6,180 nucleotides of DNA from assembly GCA_013824385.1 (NCBI GenBank), contig PNNU01000216.1, forward strand, positions 1-6,180. The letters run 5' to 3'. A model generated the notes under the pieces. The model made no database searches and was not told where the DNA came from. It saw only the letters and a program-made list of their open reading frames with translations. Origin of the DNA: Anaerolinea sp. (GTDB taxonomy: Bacteria; Chloroflexota; Anaerolineae; Anaerolineales; Anaerolineaceae). A program made the translations under genes and the position numbers. How positions within the stretch are numbered: the first letter of the stretch is position 1; every line of letters starts with the position of its first letter. Shown here piece after piece: positions 1-6,085 of the stretch.

Positions 1-977
<977 letters not shown>

Positions 978-995
978 CAAATCACCAAGATAAGC

Positions 996-1026
996 AAAAA
1001 GGACACGGCAAACCGTGTCCTTTTTT
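996..1026 (+). terminator. Rho-independent terminator of enolase
   Basis: An 8-bp perfect GC-rich stem (GGACACGG at 1001-1008, CCGTGTCC at 1013-1020) with a 4-base CAAA loop is followed by six T. Five A before the stem can extend it by pairing with the T run. It sits 18 bases after the enolase stop and before the methyltransferase promoter, so it separates the two transcripts. The A run on the other flank could let it work weakly in the opposite direction, but no minus-strand gene ends here. Confidence 0.9.
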
Positions 1027-1097
1027 GTTGCGATGTTGACTTTATTAATTGACGATTCAAACTTCAAGATTCCTATCCAAAACCTTGGACATGTGGT

Positions 1098-1103
1098 TAT
1101 AAT
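1098..1103 (+). promoter_or_regulatory. -10 box (TATAAT) of the methyltransferase gene
   Basis: A perfect TATAAT lies 36 bases before the ATG at 1140, downstream of the enolase terminator. The expected start of transcription is about 1110, giving a leader of roughly 30 bases that holds the Shine-Dalgarno. No good -35 is seen at 16-18 bases upstream (1074-1081 is CTATCCAA-like); a TTGGAC at 1085-1090 is only 7 bases away, too near for a normal sigma-70 -35. The call rests on the -10 box and its position. Confidence 0.6.
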
Positions 1104-1126
1104 TTGCCATTGCATTGCATCAAGTC

Positions 1127-1131
1127 AGGAG
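1127..1131 (+). promoter_or_regulatory. Shine-Dalgarno deciding the methyltransferase start
   Basis: AGGAG lies 8 bases before ATG 1140. The longer in-frame alternative, TTG at 1104, has no such site and falls upstream of the predicted transcription start, so ATG 1140 is chosen. Confidence 0.8.
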
Positions 1132-1139
1132 AACGCACG

Positions 1140-1907
1140 ATGTCCCTATATAATGAATTCGCCCAGGTCTACGCTAAAGGAGACTATCCCACCCTTTCTC
1201 AGGCCGTTGCTGAAATTCTTCCAGCTCTCTTAAAACAGTACAAAATGCCCACGACAGGCAAACTGCTTGATGTGGCTTGCGGTGAAGGCAGTTTCGCCCT
1301 CTCCATGTCTAAAGGCGGGTGGCAGGTAACCGGCATCGATCAATCCGAAGAAATGCTGCGCCTGGCAAGACACCGCGCCCAACAATCCAAGTTGGATATC
1401 AATTTCTTGAAACACGATATGCGCTTTTTGGATTTCTCCGACGAGTTTGACCTGGCTACCTGCTGGTTTGATAGCCTCAACTATATGCTAACCACGGATG
1501 ATCTCCAATCCACATTCAACAATATTGCCAGAGCGCTAAAACCGGGCGGCTGGTTCTTGTTTGATATGAATACCACATATGGGTTTGCTGTCCAAAGACA
1601 AGAAGCGAAATGTTACGTCCAACAAGAAACACCCGACCTGCTCGAACTTCACCGCACCAGCTACGATTTTGAGAACCAAAAAGGTTGCGTCAGAATCACC
1701 TGGTTTGTGCGTGAGGGTGAGATTTGGCAGAAGTTTGAAGAAAAACACACCGAACGTGCTTTCTCAATCAAAAAAATTGAAGCCTGTTTGGATTATGCCG
1801 GTTTTGAAGTTGTGGATAAGTTTGGAAATTTGAAGAACCTTACTCCACTGCAGTCAGATTCCAACAGGGTATGGTTCCTCACTCGCAACGAAGGTTCAAC
1901 CCACTAA
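1140..1907 (+). CDS. Class I SAM-dependent methyltransferase, substrate unknown
   Basis: A 255-residue cytoplasmic protein with a Rossmann-type methyltransferase fold. Motif I is LLDVACGEGSFAL (about 42-54), the glycine-rich SAM loop; the acidic residue at the end of strand 2 is D67 in VTGIDQSEEML; D93 in HDMRF is the adenine-binding acidic position; FDLATCWFDSLNYM (about 103-116) is motif IV; ALKPGGWFLFDMNT (about 132-145) is the post-motif segment. The C-terminal half (150-250) carries extra beta-strand-like sequence typical of small-molecule methyltransferases of the Methyltransf_25/11 type, but the substrate cannot be read from sequence. There is no signal peptide or membrane segment. It appears to be a single-gene transcript with its own -10 and SD. 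Its last 12 bases overlap the 3' end of the convergent glycosylase gene, and no terminator is seen before that gene except a hairpin inside it at 1944-1961. Confidence 0.88.
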   Translation: MSLYNEFAQVYAKGDYPTLSQAVAEILPALLKQYKMPTTGKLLDVACGEGSFALSMSKGGWQVTGIDQSEEMLRLARHRAQQSKLDINFLKHDMRFLDFSDEFDLATCWFDSLNYMLTTDDLQSTFNNIARALKPGGWFLFDMNTTYGFAVQRQEAKCYVQQETPDLLELHRTSYDFENQKGCVRITWFVREGEIWQKFEEKHTERAFSIKKIEACLDYAGFEVVDKFGNLKNLTPLQSDSNRVWFLTRNEGSTH

Positions 1908-2579
1908 GAGCTGATTTACTTGATTCCATATTTGATCAAACATGGCCGCCGTCAGGCGGCCGGTTTGTGTATTTTGCCGGCTGGGATGGTAGGATGCCAC
2001 TACCCAAATATTTTTTTTATCAGAGAAATAAGATTCACCGTGCGCGAAAGCTGGAATGTTTTTTCCACCTGACACACCATATCTCAAGATCAATTGGTCC
2101 CAGGCGAGTTTGCCTAACGCCACAACTACACGCAATTCTGTTAGCAATTCAATTTCAGCATCCAACCAGGGCTGGCAATTCGATATTTCATCCATGACAG
2201 GTTTATTATCCGGAGGAACACATCTGCAAACCGCTGTGATCCAAAGATCGTGCAATCTCAAACCATCATTAACATTCAATCCATCAGGTTGGTTGGCAAA
2301 TCCCGCCCGATAGAGCGCGGGATAGAGAAACTTGCCAGAATCATCTCCGGTGAACATGCGCCCCGTCCGATTTGATCCATGCGCACCGGGGGCCAATCCC
2401 ACCACCAACACACGTGCTTTTTCATCTCCAAAACCAGGGACAGGTTTTGCCCAGTACTCATGATCTCGATAAGCCTTGCGTTTGACCATCCCAACCTCTT
2501 CACGCCAGGCTACCAATCGTGGACAATTGCGACAGGTAATCAGATCACTTTCGAGTTGAATAAGGTCAGTGTATTTCAT
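1896..2579 (-). CDS. Family 5 uracil-DNA glycosylase (UdgB-like, iron-sulfur)
   Basis: A 227-residue base-excision repair enzyme that removes uracil (and, in this family, often other deaminated bases) from DNA. Motif A is GLAPGAHGSNRTGRMFTGD (61-79); the L in place of the catalytic acidic residue of family 4 (GEAPG) marks family 5. Motif B is the HPS at 198-200 in SYHPSRQNTQTGRLT. Four cysteines, C16 and C19 (CRNCPRL), C120 and C135, have the C-X2-C ... C-X14-C spacing expected of the [4Fe-4S] ligands; C118 is an extra cysteine next to C120. PVPGFGD (46-52) and the NKP at 125-127 are also family-typical. It is the last gene of the ruvB-queA cluster, starting 10 bases after queA. The bases before the ATG read ATCAATCTCC, with no Shine-Dalgarno, so translation is probably coupled to queA. 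The overlap with the methyltransferase is tail to tail. Confidence 0.92.
   Translation of the reverse strand: MKYTDLIQLESDLITCRNCPRLVAWREEVGMVKRKAYRDHEYWAKPVPGFGDEKARVLVVGLAPGAHGSNRTGRMFTGDDSGKFLYPALYRAGFANQPDGLNVNDGLRLHDLWITAVCRCVPPDNKPVMDEISNCQPWLDAEIELLTELRVVVALGKLAWDQLILRYGVSGGKNIPAFAHGESYFSDKKNIWVVASYHPSRQNTQTGRLTAAMFDQIWNQVNQLLVG
1938..1966. other. Strong hairpin inside the glycosylase coding sequence, possible convergent-transcript terminator
   Basis: GGCCGCC (1944-1950) and GGCGGCC (1955-1961) form a perfect 7-bp GC stem around GTCA; AAAC at 1938-1941 and GTTT at 1963-1966 can extend it past a small internal loop. It begins 36 bases after the methyltransferase stop and is followed on + by a moderately T-rich stretch (GGTTTGTGTATTTTG). 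It encodes the conserved TGRLTAAM segment of the glycosylase, so coding constraint may explain it entirely. A role in ending the methyltransferase transcript is an inference only. Confidence 0.35.
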
Positions 2580-2589
2580 GGAGATTGAT

Positions 2590-3609
2590 TTATAAAATCA
2601 ACATGGCATCGCCAAAGGAATAGAAGCGATAGCCGCGTTGGATGGCTGTTTTATAGGCGTTCAATACCTTTTCACGACCGGCAAAGGCACTCACCAGCAT
2701 GATCAGTGAGGATTGCGGTAAATGAAAATTGGTGATCATGGCATCCACAACCTTGAACTCAAACCCAGGTAAGATGAATAATTGAGTGGGTCCGGTGATG
2801 GCAGTCACTCGGTTGGGTATGCTGCTGGCTGCCGCAGCGGATTCAAGGGTGCGCACACTGGTGGTGCCCACAGCGATCACTCTTCCACCTTTTTCCTTTG
2901 TCTGATTGATTATTTCGGCGGTTTCTGGGGTCACCTCACACCATTCACTGTGGATCACATGTTCAAGCGGGTCTTCTTCAGAGACGGGCATGAAAGTATC
3001 CAGACCAACATGCAGGGTAACTTTTGCGATCTTGATGCCAGCTTCTTCAAGTTCATTCATTAACCGAGGTGTAAAGTGCAACCCTGCGGTTGGTGCGGCT
3101 GCAGATCCGTTTTCTTTGGAATACACCGTTTGGTAGCGGTCAGGGTTCGTCAACGGGGTGTGGATGTATGGTGGCAAAGGCATTTCACCCACATTCGGCA
3201 GCAAGCTTTCAATTGGTGTCAAAAACCGGATCAACCTTCTGCTCGCGCCCAAGTCTTCAAGAATTTCTGCTTCCGGGCCATCTTCAACGGTAACCTTGAC
3301 GCCAGGTTTTAATCCTTTACCGCCCACCAGAGCTTCCCATACATCAGGTTCAACACGCTTGAGTAATAGCAGTTCCACTTTGCCGCCAGTGACTTTATGC
3401 GCAAACAAACGCGCCGGAATGACCCTGGTTTGATTAACCACCAACAGGTCGCCTGTTTTGAGGTATCCACCAACGTCCCTGAAGGCTGCATCTTCAATAG
3501 TATCTTGCCTACGGCGTAAAACCATCAACCGGGAGGAATCACGCGGCTCTACGGGCGTCTGGGCGATGCACTCAGGCGGAAGGTGGTAATTGAAGTCGGA
3601 TGTTTTCAT
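2590..3609 (-). CDS. queA: S-adenosylmethionine:tRNA ribosyltransferase-isomerase (QueA)
   Basis: QueA transfers and isomerises the ribosyl part of SAM onto 7-aminomethyl-7-deazaguanine at tRNA wobble position 34, giving epoxyqueuosine (queuosine pathway, cytoplasm). The 339 residues match the usual length and carry the family blocks in order: IAQTPVEPRDSSRLMVL (15-31), GDLLVVNQTRVIPARL (53-68), GGKVELLLL (75-83), MPLPPYI (143-149), RYQTVY (158-163), AAPTAGLHFT (171-180), HVGLDTFMPV (200-209), AVGTTSVRTLE (246-256), the ITNFHLPQSSL segment (292-302) and the C-terminal YRFYSFGDAMLI (327-338). The block after the glycine-rich strand reads HSEWCEV, with Cys where an aromatic residue is more usual. 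It starts 4 bases after ruvB ends and has no clear Shine-Dalgarno (CCATAAAAGT precedes the ATG), pointing to coupling with ruvB. The usual partner tgt is not next to it. Confidence 0.97.
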   Translation of the reverse strand: MKTSDFNYHLPPECIAQTPVEPRDSSRLMVLRRRQDTIEDAAFRDVGGYLKTGDLLVVNQTRVIPARLFAHKVTGGKVELLLLKRVEPDVWEALVGGKGLKPGVKVTVEDGPEAEILEDLGASRRLIRFLTPIESLLPNVGEMPLPPYIHTPLTNPDRYQTVYSKENGSAAAPTAGLHFTPRLMNELEEAGIKIAKVTLHVGLDTFMPVSEEDPLEHVIHSEWCEVTPETAEIINQTKEKGGRVIAVGTTSVRTLESAAAASSIPNRVTAITGPTQLFILPGFEFKVVDAMITNFHLPQSSLIMLVSAFAGREKVLNAYKTAIQRGYRFYSFGDAMLIL

Positions 3610-3613
3610 ACTT

Positions 3614-4645
3614 TTATGGAATTAGCCTTGGTTGATTTTCTTTAACGATATAGGGGATCTTTAAATGTTCATATGCAGATTTTGTTATCACGCGTCCCTG
3701 GGGAGTGCGCTCCAAAAATCCAAGCTGTAACAGGTAAGGTTCAACCACATCCATGATGGTATCAGGTTCTTCACTGATGGAAGCGCCTATGGTTGCCAAA
3801 CCAACTGGTCCGCCATTGTACTTTTCGATCACAGTGATCAACACGCGGCGATCCACATCATCAAGGCCGAGTTCATCCACAGCCATGAGATCAAGAGCAT
3901 CGCGAGCAACCTGACGGTTGATCATGCCATCCGAGCGCACCTGAGTGAAATCACGCACCCGGCGCAGCAAACGCAATGCCACACGCGGTGTACCTCGGGC
4001 ACGTCTGGCAATCTCGGCGACACCATCAACGTCAGCTTCCACTTTTAGCATATCAGCAGCCCGTTTAACGATTTTCTGCATGGCAGGTTGATCGTAATAA
4101 TCCAAACGGTAGACGGCGCCAAAGCGCGCCCGCAGCGGAGAAGTTACCAGTGCCAGACGGGTGGTCGCGCCTATCACGGTGAACCTTGGCAGTTTCAATC
4201 TCAACGATCGAGCCGCCGGCCCTTTGCCAATGATAATATCCAGTGCATAATCTTCCATGGCCGGGTAGAGAATTTCTTCCACTGCCCTGCCTAATCTATG
4301 AATCTCGTCAATAAATAAAACATCTCCCGCACGAAGGTTTGTCAAAATAGCCGCCAGGTCGCCTGTGCGTTCAATAGCCGGACCTGAGGTGATTTTGATA
4401 TTGACACCCATCTCGTTCGCCAACACATGCGCCAGGGTGGTTTTTCCTAAACCAGGAGGACCGTAAAAAAGTACATGGTCGAGCGCTTCTTTGCGCTGCC
4501 GTGCCGCGGAAATTAAAATATCCAAATTTTGCTTGACTTGATCCTGACCAATCAATTCCTGCAAGCGTGTTGGTCTTAGTGCATGGTCAATGCGGTCTTC
4601 TGGTTGTGAATCCGGATCGGTGAGTCTTTCTTTTTCATCGCTCAT
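3614..4645 (-). CDS. ruvB: Holliday junction branch migration ATPase RuvB
   Basis: RuvB is the hexameric AAA+ motor that, loaded by RuvA, pumps DNA through Holliday junctions during recombinational repair. The 343 residues are full length. Visible motifs: Walker A GPPGLGKT (63-70 region), Walker B FIDEIHRL with DEIH at about 113-116, sensor 1 GATTR (159-163), arginine finger in SPLRARFG (169-176), sensor 2 in [17 protein letters not shown] (from about 217), and the C-terminal winged helix with [33 protein letters not shown]. The N-terminal 20 residues are charged and variable as in other RuvB proteins. It is the first gene of the minus cluster ruvB-queA-glycosylase. A TATAAT ends 7 bases before the ATG, so the transcript is probably leaderless. 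Neither ruvA nor ruvC is in the window. Confidence 0.98.
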   Translation of the reverse strand: MSDEKERLTDPDSQPEDRIDHALRPTRLQELIGQDQVKQNLDILISAARQRKEALDHVLFYGPPGLGKTTLAHVLANEMGVNIKITSGPAIERTGDLAAILTNLRAGDVLFIDEIHRLGRAVEEILYPAMEDYALDIIIGKGPAARSLRLKLPRFTVIGATTRLALVTSPLRARFGAVYRLDYYDQPAMQKIVKRAADMLKVEADVDGVAEIARRARGTPRVALRLLRRVRDFTQVRSDGMINRQVARDALDLMAVDELGLDDVDRRVLITVIEKYNGGPVGLATIGASISEEPDTIMDVVEPYLLQLGFLERTPQGRVITKSAYEHLKIPYIVKENQPRLIP

Positions 4646-4652
4646 GTGCTTG

Positions 4653-4658
4653 ATTATA
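4653..4658 (-). promoter_or_regulatory. -10 box of ruvB, predicted leaderless promoter
   Basis: On the minus strand TATAAT is followed by CAAGCAC and then the ruvB ATG. With the normal 6-8 base distance from -10 to start, transcription would begin at or next to the A of the start codon, leaving no leader. No Shine-Dalgarno lies at a usable distance (an AAGGG is 13 bases away and upstream of, or in, the -10 region). The -35 region is weak (GAAATC at 17-base spacing). Leaderless mRNAs with this layout are known in several bacterial groups. Confidence 0.6.
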
Positions 4659-4698
4659 CCCTTACCTGAAAACTGGATTTCGAAAAACGGGATATTTT

Positions 4699-4718
4699 AA
4701 ACTTCCATTTTGGAGTTT
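4699..4718. promoter_or_regulatory. Imperfect inverted repeat upstream of upp -10, possible operator
   Basis: AAACTTCC (4699-4706) and GGAGTTT (4712-4718) form an inverted repeat with one extra base in the left arm and a 5-base centre. It lies just upstream of the upp -10 box, where a -35 would be. It could be a regulator site, but the short imperfect arms in an AT-rich region may be chance. Confidence 0.2.
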
Positions 4719-4722
4719 CCGG

Positions 4723-4728
4723 TATAAT
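4723..4728 (+). promoter_or_regulatory. -10 box (TATAAT) of upp
   Basis: A perfect TATAAT lies 23 bases before the upp ATG, with transcription expected to begin in the A run at about 4735. That gives a leader of about 17 bases containing GGGAGG. It is divergent from the ruvB -10 box, with 64 bases between the two boxes. No good -35 is seen (AACTTC at 17-base spacing). Confidence 0.6.
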
Positions 4729-4741
4729 GAAAAAAACCCCC

Positions 4742-4747
4742 GGGAGG
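4742..4747 (+). promoter_or_regulatory. Shine-Dalgarno of upp
   Basis: GGGAGG is followed by TAGT and the ATG at 4752. The 4-base spacing is short but workable, and no other start nearby is supported better. Confidence 0.65.
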
Positions 4748-4751
4748 TAGT

Positions 4752-5378
4752 ATGGACAATATTTATGTTTCACAACACCCTATGATTGCACACAAATTGG
4801 CAATTTTGCGTGACAAAGACACCGATCATCGCAAGTTTCGCGAATTGGTCAAAGAGATCGCCGGTTTACTGGCTTATGAGGTCACCGCTGACCTTCCCAC
4901 TGAGCCAAAAGACGTTCATACACCTCTCGCCATAGCTAAATGCCGTGAATTGAAAGTAAAAGTAGGTCTTGTGCCCATTTTACGCGCCGGTTTGGGTATG
5001 GTTGAAGGATTTTGGTCCTTCATCCCCAGTGCTGAAGTCTGGCATATTGGACTATACCGTGATGAACATACACTCAAACCGGTGGAGTATTACAACAAGC
5101 TGCCAACTGCACCCACTGTTGACATGTGCCTGATTCTGGATCCCATGCTGGCAACAGGCGGATCTGCCACTGCCACAATAGATGTTCTCAAACGTTGGGG
5201 TGTGACTAACATAAAATTTGTCGGTTTGATCGGCGCCCCCGAGGGTATTGCCCTGGTACAAAAGAACCACCCAGAGGTGCCCATTCACCTGGCTTGCATT
5301 GACGAACGATTGAACGAGATCGGTTACATCGTCCCCGGCTTGGGTGACGCCGGCGACCGGCAGTTTGGTACCGCATAA
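4752..5378 (+). CDS. upp: Uracil phosphoribosyltransferase
   Basis: Upp makes UMP and pyrophosphate from uracil and PRPP (pyrimidine salvage, cytoplasm). The 208 residues equal the family's usual length. Near the N-terminus [17 protein letters not shown] (9-25) is typical; PILRAGLGM (75-83) is the conserved phosphate-site region; the PRPP-binding loop is [13 protein letters not shown] (127-139); the uracil-binding C-terminal block is [17 protein letters not shown] (191-207). All are intact. It stands alone, divergent from ruvB and followed 12 bases after its stop by a long palindrome that could end its transcript, although that palindrome lacks a proper T run after the stem. No uracil permease gene is adjacent. 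Confidence 0.97.
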   Translation: MDNIYVSQHPMIAHKLAILRDKDTDHRKFRELVKEIAGLLAYEVTADLPTEPKDVHTPLAIAKCRELKVKVGLVPILRAGLGMVEGFWSFIPSAEVWHIGLYRDEHTLKPVEYYNKLPTAPTVDMCLILDPMLATGGSATATIDVLKRWGVTNIKFVGLIGAPEGIALVQKNHPEVPIHLACIDERLNEIGYIVPGLGDAGDRQFGTA

Positions 5379-5390
5379 AATTTAATGGAT

Positions 5391-5426
5391 TATAAACCCG
5401 GTTTCTCTGCAGAAACCGGGTTTATA
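5391..5426. repeat. Left palindrome of the RAYT unit (REP-like hairpin)
   Basis: A perfect 16-bp stem: TATAAACCCGGTTTCT at 5391-5406 pairs with 5411-5426 around a CTGC loop. Each arm is itself nearly palindromic (AAACC-C-GGTTT), so the structure is nested. Bases 5394-5425 are identical to 6030-6061. It lies 12 bases after the upp stop, a usual place for REP elements, and may also help end upp transcription. Confidence 0.85.
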
Positions 5427-5463
5427 CTTAAAGGGGGTTGTTGAATTCTTCTTTGAAACACAA

Positions 5464-5470
5464 GGGAGGA
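5464..5470 (+). promoter_or_regulatory. Shine-Dalgarno deciding the RAYT start
   Basis: GGGAGGA, 6 bases before ATG 5477, is a strong ribosome binding site. The longer in-frame TTG at 5438 has no comparable signal, though GGGGG precedes it directly. Confidence 0.8.
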
Positions 5471-5476
5471 ATTAGT

Positions 5477-6001
5477 ATGCCAAAACGGGAAACCCCATTT
5501 CTTATCAACCATTATTACCACCTCTATAATAGAGGAATAAACAGAGGATTGATATTTTTCTCAGATCGAAATTATCAATATTTCTTAGAGAGGTTAAGTA
5601 AATTTGTATTACCATATGCTTCAATTATTGCATATTGTTTAATGCCAAATCATTATCACATTCTCTTAAAAGTTAATAATGAAAACCTGACAGAAAAAGC
5701 TCTTCATCCTTTTTTTGTGTCCTATGCTAAGTCGATCAATATTGAACAAAAACGCATTGGCCCCTTATTTCAGAGCCGCTATCAAGCTTCAAAAATTGAG
5801 GATGATGGTTATTTGCTTGAATGTGTCAACTATATCCATTTAAATCCTGTAAAGGCGGGATTAGTCAGCTCTCCAGAATTATGGAGATTCTCCAGCTATG
5901 CAAGCTATATCCATCCTGAAAATCATTCAATTGTGGATATTTTCATCATAATGAATTTCTTTGAAAATGTTAAAGACTTTCAAGATTATAGTGAATGTTG
6001 A
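5477..6001 (+). CDS. REP-associated tyrosine transposase (RAYT, Y1_Tnp/IS200-like HUH family)
   Basis: A 174-residue single-strand DNA transposase or nickase of the HUH class, complete and without frameshift. The N-terminal block YYHLYNRGINRGLIFFSD (13-30) followed by YQYFLERL is typical of RAYTs. The metal-binding HUH motif is H59-Y60-H61 in MPNHYHILLK. GPLFQSRYQASKIEDDGYLL (95-114) precedes VNYIHLNPVKAGLV (117-130), where Y119 is the likely nucleophile; WRFSSYASY (136-144) is the usual C-terminal signature. The gene is markedly AT-rich: 17 G+C of 60 at 5521-5580 and 15 of 60 at 5581-5640, against 36 of 60 at 5221-5280 in upp, suggesting acquisition from elsewhere. It is bracketed by near-identical palindromes, which are probably its substrates. 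There is no accessory tnpB or IscB gene, as expected for a RAYT as opposed to a full IS605 element. Confidence 0.93.
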   Translation: MPKRETPFLINHYYHLYNRGINRGLIFFSDRNYQYFLERLSKFVLPYASIIAYCLMPNHYHILLKVNNENLTEKALHPFFVSYAKSINIEQKRIGPLFQSRYQASKIEDDGYLLECVNYIHLNPVKAGLVSSPELWRFSSYASYIHPENHSIVDIFIIMNFFENVKDFQDYSEC

Positions 6002-6007
6002 ATAATT

Positions 6008-6020
6008 GAAACCCGGTTTC
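6008..6020. repeat. Extra single arm of the REP-like palindrome
   Basis: GAAACCCGGTTTC, an odd-centred palindrome, starts 6 bases after the RAYT stop and is separated by 9 bases (TATTACGAG) from the full hairpin at 6030. It matches the arm of the two full palindromes and has no equivalent on the left side. It could pair with 6048-6059 in place of the inner arm, giving an alternative fold. Confidence 0.75.
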
Positions 6021-6029
6021 TATTACGAG

Positions 6030-6061
6030 AAACCCGGTTTCTCTGCAGAAACCGGGTTTAT
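6030..6061. repeat. Right palindrome of the RAYT unit (REP-like hairpin)
   Basis: A perfect 13-bp stem: AAACCCGGTTTCT at 6030-6042 pairs with 6047-6059 around CTGC. The 32 bases 6030-6061 are identical to 5394-5425. It lies between the stops of the convergent RAYT and tpiA genes, 24 bases beyond the tpiA stop when read on the minus strand, and may act as a bidirectional 3'-end structure. Confidence 0.85.
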
Positions 6062-6085
6062 GTTGTCCTTTTGGTTTTTATCCTC

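Larger units (their letters stand above)
5391..6061 (+). mobile_element. RAYT transposase with flanking REP-like palindromes
   Basis: The unit consists of a left hairpin, the RAYT gene and a right three-arm palindrome cluster, inserted between the convergent upp and tpiA genes. Both hairpins have the same CTGC loop in the same orientation, so they are direct copies. In known RAYT systems the HUH enzyme binds and nicks the REP hairpins beside its gene; here the association is seen but activity is inferred. The exact borders are uncertain: no target duplication is visible, as expected for this enzyme class. Confidence 0.6.

Noticed and set aside
1036..1054. TTGACT (1036-1041) and TTGACG (1049-1054) as -35 boxes for the methyltransferase
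   Set aside because: No acceptable -10 box lies 16-18 bases downstream of either, and both are too far from the TATAAT at 1098.
1104..1139. Upstream TTG start for the methyltransferase, adding 12 residues
   Set aside because: The TTG directly abuts the -10 box, upstream of the expected transcription start, and the ATG at 1140 has a good Shine-Dalgarno.
2782..3433. Several overlapping plus-strand frames opposite queA
   Set aside because: They are short, mutually overlapping, antisense to conserved QueA blocks, and have no credible start signals or domains.
5391..5426. Classical Rho-independent terminator for upp
   Set aside because: The stem is long and stable, but only three T follow the GC core, they belong to the stem, and ATACTTAAAGG comes next; better explained as a REP-like repeat with possible secondary terminator activity.
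5438..5476. Upstream TTG start for the RAYT, adding 13 residues
   Set aside because: ATG 5477 has a strong GGGAGGA site at ideal spacing, and MPKRETP followed by YYHLYNRG fits the usual RAYT N-terminus.
5391..6061. CRISPR array
   Set aside because: The repeats are palindromic and only two full copies exist, separated by a whole gene; there are no regular spacers and no cas genes.
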